Assembly: GCA_964612485.1 (NCBI GenBank)
Contig: CAZTFF010000023.1
Location: forward strand, 1 to 64,000
Direction of reading: 5' to 3'
Source: JAFGNV01 sp964612485
Lineage (GTDB): Bacteria; Chloroflexota; Anaerolineae; 4572-78; J111
DNA length: 64,000 bases
Part shown: positions 51,450-59,322 of the stretch, piece after piece
Layout of the letters: every line of letters begins with the position of its first letter
How positions within the stretch are numbered: position 1 is the stretch's first letter
The notes under the pieces: generated by a model
The model's input: only the letters and a program-made list of their open reading frames with translations
The model's database searches: none
Told to the model about the DNA's origin: nothing
Position numbers and translations under genes: made by a program

Positions 51450-53552
51450 TCAATTTTTTTCATTCCAGACAAACCCCGGCGACGAAACCGTAATCAGAAC
51501 CGACGGTGGAATCAACTGCGCCTTGACACCCTCCGGCGCAAAAACGGTGGGCGACACTTCAACACTCTCGCCGGGTGTTAATTGGGCGGCATCTACGCCT
51601 ACCCGGATCAACGGATCGCGGGTGCCCAGTTGATTGAGCGTGGGCAGCGGGCCGGTCAGAAGCAGATCCACCTGCGGGGGGCTGATGGTGACGCTCAGCC
51701 CGTTGGTGCTGCCGATCAACTCCACCGGGCGGGTGGTGACCAGATCACCGGTTCTGGGTTTGATCCGGGCCTGCACGGTAACGGTGCGCACCACATTGCC
51801 GGTATTGCTGTCGAGCGCCTGGATGCCGGGCGCTATGTCGAGTGGCACTTCTATTTCCAGCGGCCCAAAGGCCTGGCTGACATCGACCGGCAGCGTATCG
51901 ACATAACCATTGATTTGAGCCAGCTCATCCGGGTTGCCTTGCAGCGTGACACTCGAGGGAGTGACATCGACCCCGCTCAACCAATACCCATCGGGCGGCG
52001 GGCCGTTGGGAATGGCCCGGATCCCTACATCGCGGGCGTTGGCGCGCTGGCGGATGGGCACATCGACCTGAACCTGGGCCGGTTCCAGCGTGAGGCCGTT
52101 TATTTCACCGCCTTCGGCATCCAGCGCTTTCAGAGGGCGCGTTTCTTTGACCGGATTGCCGGCATTGGCCAGAAAAACGGTGGTTTGCACCTTGTTGACC
52201 CGTTCGACCAACGGCGCCGGCCCAGAGACCTTCACCTGCGCCGGCGTGGCCATGGTTTCGCCGGTGATCTGGTAGGCGGGCGATAAACTCTGCTGGTCCG
52301 GCAGGTCAATCGTAACCGGCATGGTCAGGCTCACCACGGGAACCAACTCCATATCCAACGCAGGGGGATCAACAGACAAGACGCGCACCTGCGAAGCACC
52401 GGATTGAACATCAACCAGGGGATGGTGCAGCCCCGGCTCTAACGCTTTGAGCGAAACCACGCCCTGGAAACTGCCGGGCCGCAGGGTGGGGCCAACATCG
52501 CTGGTGGTTTGCACAATGGCCGATACAGTTGCCGGCGGCGGGGTCATCAACGTGGTGTTGGGGGGCAAATCAACCACGCGCAGCGCAATATTGTCAACCC
52601 GGTAACGCCGGGCGGGGTTGACCTGCTCGATCACAAAAGACCAGGCCGCCAGCGCCAGTAGCATCGAGATCAACAGTAACCCCGCCGTTGAGACCAATCG
52701 TTGGACCCCGTTAAGTTGTCCAAACCGTTTCAACCACCCGCCCTGTCTTGTTTGCGCTTCGGGCGGGGTGTAGAAGTTAAAGATCTGCTCGCGCAGACCG
52801 GTGCTGTTGAGGGGGCGAACCAGTTTTCCGTGCCGGGCCACCGATACTTCTCCGGTTTCTTCGCTGACTACAATCACCAGCGCGTCCGATATTTCGCTCA
52901 GGCCCACGGCGGCCCGGTGGCGGGTACCCAGCCGGCGTTCGGCGGGCAGCGGATTGTCGGTGAGCGGCAGCACGCAGCCGGCGGCCACCACCCGGCCATT
53001 GCGGACGATGACCGCCCCATCGTGCAGCGGCGTGCCGGGATAAAAAATCGATTGCAGCAGCTCGCCGGTGAGCCAGCCTTCAAAGGGAACGCCGGTTTTT
53101 ACCACCTCTTGCAGCGATTCATTGCCTTCCAGCGCTATCAGCGCGCCGGTGCGGTTGTAGCTAAAGTTGTCAACCGCGTGGCTCAGGCCGGCCAACACCT
53201 TTTCGGCTTCGGTTTGGCGCACGGCGCGGGCCAGGCTGCTGTTGCGGCCCAACCGTTCCAGCATGCGGCGGAGTTCCGGCTGGAAAATAATAGGCAGCCC
53301 CACCAGCAGCGCAATCAACGATATCCGCACCAGCCAATCGAACACCGGCAGCGGCAAAATAATGGTGATGGTCAACAGCACGGCGCTGAGCGCCAGCGCC
53401 CCGCGCAGCAAAAATCCGGCGCGGCTGTTTTGCAGCAAATTGAGCAGCAAAAAGAAAGCAATGGTCACCAGCAGCAGATCAACACCTTCCAGCCAGGATA
53501 AACCCGAGAGCCGGAACCAGGCATCCGCATAGAGCGATTGTAGAGATGGCAT
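51450..53552 (-). CDS. Diadenylate cyclase CdaA fused to its regulator CdaR
   Basis: A protein of 700 residues. Residues of about 20-90 hold three membrane helices, followed by the DAC domain with D178-G179-A180 (LHDGAVIV) and R211-H212-R213 (GTRHRAAVG), the c-di-AMP synthase signatures. A further membrane helix lies at about 285-310 (STAGLLLISMLLALAAWSFV), then several YbbR/CdaR-type repeats to the end. In Firmicutes cdaA and cdaR are separate adjacent genes and CdaR regulates CdaA from outside. Here the regulator is attached in one chain. Catalytic residues are intact. The ATG at 53552 follows GGAGCG. A -10 (TATAAT) lies at 53600-53605. Confidence 0.9.
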   Translation of the reverse strand: MPSLQSLYADAWFRLSGLSWLEGVDLLLVTIAFFLLLNLLQNSRAGFLLRGALALSAVLLTITIILPLPVFDWLVRISLIALLVGLPIIFQPELRRMLERLGRNSSLARAVRQTEAEKVLAGLSHAVDNFSYNRTGALIALEGNESLQEVVKTGVPFEGWLTGELLQSIFYPGTPLHDGAVIVRNGRVVAAGCVLPLTDNPLPAERRLGTRHRAAVGLSEISDALVIVVSEETGEVSVARHGKLVRPLNSTGLREQIFNFYTPPEAQTRQGGWLKRFGQLNGVQRLVSTAGLLLISMLLALAAWSFVIEQVNPARRYRVDNIALRVVDLPPNTTLMTPPPATVSAIVQTTSDVGPTLRPGSFQGVVSLKALEPGLHHPLVDVQSGASQVRVLSVDPPALDMELVPVVSLTMPVTIDLPDQQSLSPAYQITGETMATPAQVKVSGPAPLVERVNKVQTTVFLANAGNPVKETRPLKALDAEGGEINGLTLEPAQVQVDVPIRQRANARDVGIRAIPNGPPPDGYWLSGVDVTPSSVTLQGNPDELAQINGYVDTLPVDVSQAFGPLEIEVPLDIAPGIQALDSNTGNVVRTVTVQARIKPRTGDLVTTRPVELIGSTNGLSVTISPPQVDLLLTGPLPTLNQLGTRDPLIRVGVDAAQLTPGESVEVSPTVFAPEGVKAQLIPPSVLITVSSPGFVWNEKN

Positions 53553-53599
53553 AGATGTTGCGCTCCTTCCTGCCGAAGCGTTATTCTCTCTGAATTGAT

Positions 53600-53605
53600 A
53601 TTATA
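53600..53605 (-). promoter_or_regulatory. -10 element of the cdaA-cdaR gene
   Basis: The minus strand reads TATAAT 48 bases upstream of the start codon. The best -35 (TTGAAG) is 19 bases further upstream, so the match is moderate. Confidence 0.4.
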
Positions 53606-53651
53606 CGTTATAACCGGCCTGAACCTTCAATAATAGTAACCTGAGGTTGTG

Positions 53652-53680
53652 TTGACGAGGCTTTTAATTGCCTGTATACT
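53652..53680 (+). promoter_or_regulatory. Sigma-70 promoter of the GH3-like gene
   Basis: TTGACG (53652-53657) and TATACT (53675-53680) are 17 bases apart, 30 bases before the ATG. Confidence 0.7.
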
Positions 53681-53709
53681 TTAGCACAGCTTGTTACCTT
53701 TAGAGCAAT

Positions 53710-56700
53710 ATGCCTGTGTTTCGAACTCGTCAAACATTGCAAATCTATATTTTGTTGGGCCTGGTATTACTTCTGACGTTTTCCCTGAGTAATGCTGCGC
53801 CCCCGGCTACCGCCCAGGAAAATGAGGTTTTTGAGCCTCAAGTTGAGGCCATTTTTAGCCGCCTGACGCCGGAACAACGCATCGGCCAACTGTTTGTGGT
53901 TTCCTTTCAAGGCGATAACGTTGGCCCTGATTCTGATATTGCCGAACTGATCCAGGATTACCAGATTGGCGGTGTGGTAATTTCTGCCCAGAATCAGAAT
54001 TTTACCAACAACCCGAATACGCCGGAGCAGATCTTAGAACTGACCAACGCCCTGCAAGAACTGGGCCAAACACCGCAAGAACCGGAAATCATCACGCCAA
54101 CGCTTTCTTTAACATCCTCCGTCTCTTTGACCTCGTCCGTCTCTTTGACGCCGTCCATGTCCTTGACTCCTACGGAAATTGCGCCAACTGTTGCCATTAC
54201 GCCGGCCACCCTGCCGCTCTTTATTGCCGCCAATCACGAAGGAAACGGCTACCCGCACACCCAGATTCGAGGCAATCTCACCGAAATCCCCAACCAGATG
54301 GCCCTGGGCGCTACCTGGAATCCGCAATATGCCCAACAGGTGGGCCAAACGGTGGGGCAGGAACTTGCGCTGTTGGGCGTCAATATGCTGTTGGGGCCTT
54401 CGCTGGATGTGCTGGATAACCCGCGCCCGGAGCGAGGCGGGTCGTTGGGAACGCGGGCATTTGGCGGCGATCCGTTTTGGGTGGGCCAGTTAGGCCAGGC
54501 TTATATTCGCGGCGTGCATCAGGGCAGCAATAACCAGATAGTGGTTATTGCCAAACATTTTCCCGGCTTTGGCAGCAGCGACCGGGAGATTGACCAGGGT
54601 GTTCCCACCATTTTGAAATCGCTGGACGATTTGCGTCAAACCGAACTCCCGCCCTTTTTTAGAGTCACGCGCATGAACCCCGACATCCCCGAAAGTGCTC
54701 CCACCCTGGCCGATGGCTTGATGACGGCCCACGTGCGCTATCAGGGCTTGCAGGGCAATGTGCCCATCAGCCTGGATGCCCGCAACCTGCCCGCGCTGCT
54801 GGCGCTGAAGGAATTTGCCCCCTGGCGCGGAGCCGGCGGCCTGGTAGTCAGCGCGCCGCTGGGCGCTCCGGCGGCGCTGGAAGGCATCGCCATTTCCGAC
54901 AACACGTTCCCCGCCCGGCGGCTGGCTCAAGACGCCTTCCTGGCCGGCAGCGATATTTTGTTGTTGCAAGATTTTTCCTTTGCCAACACCCCGGAAAACG
55001 AAACTGACAACATCAAAAGCGCCATCACATTCTTTCGGGAAAAATATGATAGCGATCCTAATTTTCAGGCGGCGATTAACAAGGCCGTGCGGCGCATCAT
55101 AAAAGCCAAGATCAAGCTGTACGGCGAAAATCTGGATGCCGTGGATGCGGCCCGGCTCCAAGAGAATTTGGTTCTGCTGGATGACGTGACCATTGACCTG
55201 GACCAAATCGCCCAGGCCGGCGTCACCCTGATCACGCCGGTTACGCAAGAAGGCGGCACGCCGCTGCCCAATCCTCCCCAGCCCGGCGATACTATTCTGA
55301 TCTTTACTGATGACCGCCTGGTCCAAGATTGCGCCGATTGCCCTCAATTTGCCCTCATCGGCGCCAATGCCTTGCAGGATATTGTTTTGCAGCTTTTTGG
55401 GCCGGAAGCAACCGGCCAACTCTTGCCGGAACAGATCAATAGCTTCAGCTTTGGCGACATCAAGGGTATTCTCTCCGAGGAGCCTTCCCCTGACAGTGAA
55501 GCTATTGAAGCGCAAATTGAAGCCGCCGATTGGATCATTTTTGCCATGCTGGATATTGACCCCGCCGCCCATCCCCAATCGGATGCCGTGCGCGTTTTGC
55601 TACGGGAACGTTACGATGATTTACGCAATAAAAACCTGATTTTGTTTGCCTTTGACGCGCCCTATTTTTTGGATGAAACCGAGATCAGCCAGTTAACCGC
55701 CTATTACGGATTTTACAGCCGGGGACGCGATTATCTGGAAGCAGCGGCCCGGCTGCTCTTCCAGCAATTTGAACCGGCAGGCGCTTCGCCGGTTCGGATC
55801 TCGGCGCTGGGGCCGCTGGACCTCAGCCCCGATCCCCGCCAGGTGATCCAAATTGAACCGGTTCAGATCATCGACAAAGAAGGCAATCCGACGCCGCTGG
55901 AAGAAACAGAGGAACCGATCACGTCGCTTGATTTGGGGGTGGGTGAAGGCGTTGTGTTCCGCACCAGCGTGATTGTGGACCGCAACGGCAACCCTGTGCC
56001 CGACGGCACGCCGGTGGATTTCTTTAGATTTTATCCGCTCGAAGGCTTATCGCTGGAACCGCGGCGAACCACCACGGTGGATGGGGTAGCCCAGGTCACT
56101 ATCAAAAAAGAACGGGATACCCCGCTGCAAGTCAGCGCCTCCAGCGATCTGGCCACCGAATCGATCATTTTTAACATTGGGCCGGGCATTGTTGATACCC
56201 CCACCCCCACCGTTACGCCCACGGCAACACCCACCGAGACCCCCACCCCCACTTTCACGCCAACCACCGAGGCGACGATTGAAAACACGCCCACCGCTAC
56301 ACCTACCCCTACCCCCACGCCGCTGCCGCCCGCGCCGCCGCTGCCGCCGGTCTCGTTTATCGATCTGGTTTACGCCCTGGTGGGGATGGTGGTCATTGGC
56401 GGCATCGCGTTTACTCTGGGCGGAGATCGGTTCTCGTTGGAAGAACGAATCCGTCCGGCCCTGGTGGCCGTGGCCATGGGGTTGGTGGGGTACATCGGCT
56501 ATACAATCTTGGCGATGATGTATCCTAAAGCGGATTTAGTGATGAGGGGCGCAACCAGCCATTGGGTAGCGCCGGTGATCAGCTTGATTTTTGCCATTCT
56601 GGGCGTGATCGCCTGGTTCTTTAAGCCGGGCAGAATTTTCTGGGTAAAGGATGTTGAACGCGCCAAAGGATGGTTCAGGCAAACGTCTCTAGGGGCTTAT

Positions 56701-56808
56701 CTCGCTAATTGGGGTTTGCTGGCCGGCCTCAAGACCACTTTGGGGAACGCCGGGCGTGAAGGTCAAAATAACGGCCAGGGTGAGGAGAGCGGCGATGAGG
56801 GCCAGTAA
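53710..56808 (+). CDS. Membrane-anchored GH3-like protein with lost catalytic residues
   Basis: A protein of 1032 residues with a signal peptide (IYILLGLVLLLTFSLSNA), a GH3/NagZ-like domain (about 45-440), a second a/b region, an Ig-like Big-1 domain (about 740-820), a Thr/Pro-rich linker and a C-terminal membrane region with three helices. GH3 marks include NLTEIPNQMALGATWNPQYA and KHFPGFG (282-288). The nucleophile segment, normally V-S-D-D-L, reads VVSAPLG with Ala 382. The NagZ general-acid loop D-S-H reads D295-Q296. Both catalytic positions are therefore absent, suggesting a peptidoglycan-binding pseudoenzyme. 18-base tandem repeats encode SLTSSV repeats at 54106-54174. Its 3' end overlaps the convergent kinase gene by 120 bases. 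Confidence 0.85.
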   Translation: MPVFRTRQTLQIYILLGLVLLLTFSLSNAAPPATAQENEVFEPQVEAIFSRLTPEQRIGQLFVVSFQGDNVGPDSDIAELIQDYQIGGVVISAQNQNFTNNPNTPEQILELTNALQELGQTPQEPEIITPTLSLTSSVSLTSSVSLTPSMSLTPTEIAPTVAITPATLPLFIAANHEGNGYPHTQIRGNLTEIPNQMALGATWNPQYAQQVGQTVGQELALLGVNMLLGPSLDVLDNPRPERGGSLGTRAFGGDPFWVGQLGQAYIRGVHQGSNNQIVVIAKHFPGFGSSDREIDQGVPTILKSLDDLRQTELPPFFRVTRMNPDIPESAPTLADGLMTAHVRYQGLQGNVPISLDARNLPALLALKEFAPWRGAGGLVVSAPLGAPAALEGIAISDNTFPARRLAQDAFLAGSDILLLQDFSFANTPENETDNIKSAITFFREKYDSDPNFQAAINKAVRRIIKAKIKLYGENLDAVDAARLQENLVLLDDVTIDLDQIAQAGVTLITPVTQEGGTPLPNPPQPGDTILIFTDDRLVQDCADCPQFALIGANALQDIVLQLFGPEATGQLLPEQINSFSFGDIKGILSEEPSPDSEAIEAQIEAADWIIFAMLDIDPAAHPQSDAVRVLLRERYDDLRNKNLILFAFDAPYFLDETEISQLTAYYGFYSRGRDYLEAAARLLFQQFEPAGASPVRISALGPLDLSPDPRQVIQIEPVQIIDKEGNPTPLEETEEPITSLDLGVGEGVVFRTSVIVDRNGNPVPDGTPVDFFRFYPLEGLSLEPRRTTTVDGVAQVTIKKERDTPLQVSASSDLATESIIFNIGPGIVDTPTPTVTPTATPTETPTPTFTPTTEATIENTPTATPTPTPTPLPPAPPLPPVSFIDLVYALVGMVVIGGIAFTLGGDRFSLEERIRPALVAVAMGLVGYIGYTILAMMYPKADLVMRGATSHWVAPVISLIFAILGVIAWFFKPGRIFWVKDVERAKGWFRQTSLGAYLANWGLLAGLKTTLGNAGREGQNNGQGEESGDEGQ
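54106..54174 (+). repeat. 18-base tandem repeat in the GH3-like gene
   Basis: About 3.8 copies of an 18-base unit starting TCTTTGAC encode repeated S-L-T-S-S-V. Unit length is a multiple of three, so copy number can change without a frame shift. It forms a short Ser/Thr-rich insert within the GH3 domain. Confidence 0.8.
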
Positions 56809-57732
56809 AACGCGGTTGCGCCAAAAAACCGCGCTCCAGCCATTGACCACGTGGCCGTCAACCACAATGGGCGCGCCGGAAAGCAGTTCTCGGCGGAATT
56901 GCTGAATATCAAGCGGGCGTTCTTCGGGGTGCAGGCCCAGGGCGTGCATCACGGCCTGCTCGGTTTGGATAGAGACGTTGGGATTGATATCTCGGATGCT
57001 GACGGGCGGCTGCTTTTTGGTTCGAATATAACGCGTTTTGGCGTCCGGGGGCGACTCGTTGGCGAGCAGGTGGTAAAGGGTTGCGCCGAGCGAGTAAATA
57101 TCAGAGCGGCTGTCGGTATGGCCGGTATCGCCGCCAATTTGCTCCAGCGGCGCGTATTGAATAGTCACCCGGCCTTGCAAAACGGTCACGGTTCGATTAT
57201 CATCAGGCAGCATCAATTTGACCAGCCCAAAATCTACCAGTTTAACGGTGCCGCTGGGCGTAATTTTGATATTGGATGGTTTAATATCGCGGTGCAGAAC
57301 CGGCGGGTCCTGGCTGTGGAGATATTCCAGGGCGCTGAAGAGTTGTTCGGCCCAGGTGAGTATCTGTTTTTCGGGGATGAATTCCTGCCGGTGTTTAGCG
57401 TTTTCAATGATTTCCCGTAAATCCTGGCCGGGCACAAAGTCCATCACCAGGTATTCGCGCCCGTTGAAAAAGAAGAAATCAGATACTTTGGGCAGGTTGG
57501 GATGATCCAGCCGGGCCAATACGCTGGCCTCCCGGTGGAAAGACGCCTTGATTTGCTCTTGATTTTCTTTGGAAGCGTTAGGGTCCAAGAAAACTTCTTT
57601 AACGGCGCACAGACGACCCTCCAGGCGCAAATCTTCCGCCTGGTAAATGGCTCCCATCCCGCCCTGGCCCACCAGATCCAAAATCCGGTAGCGGGACCAC
57701 AGGATGGTGCCGGCGCTTAATATGCCCGACAT
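56689..57732 (-). CDS. Ser/Thr protein kinase with C-terminal membrane helix
   Basis: A Hanks-type kinase of 347 residues. The glycine loop is VGQGGMGAIYQAED, the lysine lies in LCAVKEVFLD, HRDIKPSNI and DFGLVKLM are complete, and RSDIYSLGATLYHLL follows. A single membrane helix near residue 320 (RVLLALIAALLTLAVILTF) leaves only a short outside tail, so there is no large sensor domain. The ATG at 57732 follows GGAGAAG; an extension to 57783 is possible. Its 3' end overlaps the GH3-like gene by 120 bases. It is divergent from an FHA-winged-helix gene, a natural target. Confidence 0.92.
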   Translation of the reverse strand: MSGILSAGTILWSRYRILDLVGQGGMGAIYQAEDLRLEGRLCAVKEVFLDPNASKENQEQIKASFHREASVLARLDHPNLPKVSDFFFFNGREYLVMDFVPGQDLREIIENAKHRQEFIPEKQILTWAEQLFSALEYLHSQDPPVLHRDIKPSNIKITPSGTVKLVDFGLVKLMLPDDNRTVTVLQGRVTIQYAPLEQIGGDTGHTDSRSDIYSLGATLYHLLANESPPDAKTRYIRTKKQPPVSIRDINPNVSIQTEQAVMHALGLHPEERPLDIQQFRRELLSGAPIVVDGHVVNGWSAVFWRNRVLLALIAALLTLAVILTFTPGVPQSGLEAGQQTPISEISP

Positions 57733-57784
57733 ATTAGGTTTCTTCTCCGTCCTATACCGGTGAACTTTTGGTTTCAAGTTCATT

Positions 57785-57817
57785 GCAGCGCCGGGTTCCT
57801 ACGGCGTTTGGCGCTGC
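57785..57817. repeat. Hairpin in the divergent region between kinase and FHA regulator
   Basis: Perfect arms GCAGCGCC (57785-57792) and GGCGCTGC (57810-57817) flank 17 bases. It lies between the kinase and FHA-regulator starts and may be an operator or leader structure. Confidence 0.45.
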
Positions 57818-57921
57818 GATCAGTATATCTATGGGATAGCGGCTATGAGATAGCTTAATCTAACAGACCTTTTCTGTCAAACGGAGAAGCGCTGACGTTA
57901 GTTCAGGAGGTACTTTTCACC

Positions 57922-58560
57922 ATGAATCAAGAAACAGCCATGTTACTGGTGCAAGAAGGCAACAGCCCCAAAACACAATGGTTTTTAACCGAAGAGTCAA
58001 CTATTATTGGCCGGGATACCCACAGCGATGTTCAGGTTGACGACCGGCAGGTTTCCCGGCGGCACGCCGAGATCAAACGAACTCCCCAGGGATACACCAT
58101 CCGTGATATGGGCAGCAAAAACGGAACATTCTTGAACGGCGAGCAGATTGCCGACACCCCCCAACCCGTGCGCAACGGCGATGAAATCAGCATCGCGCTC
58201 TGCGCCAAATTAACGTTTATTGAAGATGATGCCACCGCCCCGGTGATCCCGGTGCATCGTAAAACCGGCTTGCGTATGGATTTTGCCGCCAAACGGGTCT
58301 GGATCAACGATCAGGAGATTATTCCGCCGCTGTCGGTGGCGCAATATACATTGCTGGAACTCCTGTATAAAAACGCCGGCAACGTGGTTTCGCGGGATAC
58401 GGTGGTGGAAACCGTCTGGTCGGCGGAAGAAGCCGAGGGCGTCTCGGAGCAGGCCATCGATGCCCTGGCCCGCCGCCTGCGCGAGCGTATGGCCGAGATT
58501 GATCCCGATAACAAGTTGTTTGAAACCGTGCGGGGGTATGGGTTCCGCTTGAATTTGTAG
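57922..58560 (+). CDS. FHA-domain winged-helix transcription regulator
   Basis: A protein of 212 residues joining a phosphothreonine-reading FHA domain (IIGRDTHSDVQVDDRQVSRR, then RDMGSKNGTFLNGEQI) to an OmpR-type winged helix (about 115-212; LSVAQYTLLELLYKNAGNVV, AIDALARRLRERM, TVRGYGFRL). It has no receiver domain, so phosphopeptide binding probably replaces aspartate phosphorylation as the signal. Strong ribosome site AGGAGGT. It is divergent from the Ser/Thr kinase, suggesting kinase-to-transcription signalling. Confidence 0.92.
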   Translation: MNQETAMLLVQEGNSPKTQWFLTEESTIIGRDTHSDVQVDDRQVSRRHAEIKRTPQGYTIRDMGSKNGTFLNGEQIADTPQPVRNGDEISIALCAKLTFIEDDATAPVIPVHRKTGLRMDFAAKRVWINDQEIIPPLSVAQYTLLELLYKNAGNVVSRDTVVETVWSAEEAEGVSEQAIDALARRLRERMAEIDPDNKLFETVRGYGFRLNL

Positions 58561-58600
58561 CAGATATGGCTGACAAAGTAGAAAGCGTAGAAAAGAAACC

Positions 58601-58622
58601 GGCCCGGCCCTAAACCCGGGCC
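58601..58622 (+). terminator. Probable terminator after the FHA regulator
   Basis: Stem GGCCCGG (58601-58607) with CCGGGCC (58616-58622) and an 8-base loop. It is followed by AAATTTATTT, a weak T tract, so efficiency is uncertain. Confidence 0.5.
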
Positions 58623-58688
58623 AAATTTATTTCCTCCACAGGTGCAACTTCCCGCCAGGTTGCGCCCTCCCCCCTTCCTCTCAAACAC

Positions 58689-58717
58689 TTGACAAATCGT
58701 TAAAAATATAATATCCT
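58689..58717 (+). promoter_or_regulatory. padR operon promoter
   Basis: Perfect TTGACA (58689-58694), a 17-base spacer and TATCCT (58712-58717) as -10. The -10 is also the left end of the large palindrome at 58712-58745, so a bound repressor would block polymerase. Confidence 0.65.
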
Positions 58718-58745
58718 AGTGCTATAATATTATACCACCAGGATA
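58712..58745. promoter_or_regulatory. 34-base palindrome, likely PadR operator
   Basis: Of 17 base pairs across the centre, 15 are complementary. Outer arms are TATCCT and AGGATA; the core is TATAATATTATA. It covers the -10 and expected transcription start, 8 bases before the padR ATG, which fits autorepression. Confidence 0.8.
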
Positions 58746-58752
58746 CATTATA

Positions 58753-59322
58753 ATGACCAACGCCGAACTGGCCATCCTCACCTTGATTGCCGAACAGCCC
58801 CGGCACAGCTACCAGATAGAACAGGTAATTGAGGCGCGCGGCATGCGCGAGTGGACGGAGATTGGTTTTTCGTCCATCTACTACCTCACCAAAAAGTTGC
58901 AAACAGAGGGCCTGATCGAAGCTCGCACCGAGCAGGCCGCCGGGCGCGGGCCGGCCCGCAAGGTGTATCACCTGACCCCGGCGGGATTGTCTGCCCTTCA
59001 AGAAGCATTGCTGGCAGCCCTGGCCGTGCCCCAACCGCACCATACCGGTTTTTCGCTGGCTATTGGCAACTTGCCGGCGGTACCGTCTATTGAAGCGATA
59101 GCAGCCCTGCGCCGGCATCAAGAAGCGTTGGCCGAGCAATTGGCACGAGTGCAAGCCCGTTGGGAAGAACAAAAGCCGTTGCCTTATTTTGTCGACGCAC
59201 TTTTTGATTATAGTGTGGCCATGATCGAGGCCCGGCAAGCCTGGCTTGAAAAATTCATAAAAGAAATGGAGAACAAGTTGACCAATGAAGCTGATCCCAA
59301 TGCCCCACAAAGTTTGCGATAA
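58753..59322 (+). CDS. PadR-family transcriptional regulator
   Basis: A regulator of 189 residues. The N-terminal winged helix reads ELAILTLIAEQPRHSYQIEQ, SSIYYLTKKLQTEGLIEART and RKVYHLTPAGLSALQEALLA. The C-terminal half is a helical dimerisation region of the Vir family. It is the first gene of an operon with BtrH-like, GyrI-like and DUF3795 genes, and its end overlaps the next gene by 38 bases. A 34-base palindrome at its promoter indicates self-regulation. PadR proteins often sense phenolics or drugs; the ligand here is unknown, though the GyrI-like neighbour suggests a small hydrophobic compound. Confidence 0.92.
   Translation: MTNAELAILTLIAEQPRHSYQIEQVIEARGMREWTEIGFSSIYYLTKKLQTEGLIEARTEQAAGRGPARKVYHLTPAGLSALQEALLAALAVPQPHHTGFSLAIGNLPAVPSIEAIAALRRHQEALAEQLARVQARWEEQKPLPYFVDALFDYSVAMIEARQAWLEKFIKEMENKLTNEADPNAPQSLR

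Noticed and set aside
54106..54174. Possible CRISPR-like array
   Set aside because: Units are 18 bases, directly adjacent, with no spacers, and they encode a Ser/Thr repeat in frame.
54490..55578. Long minus-strand open frame opposite the GH3-like gene
   Set aside because: Shadow; the plus strand has signal peptide, fold motifs and promoter.
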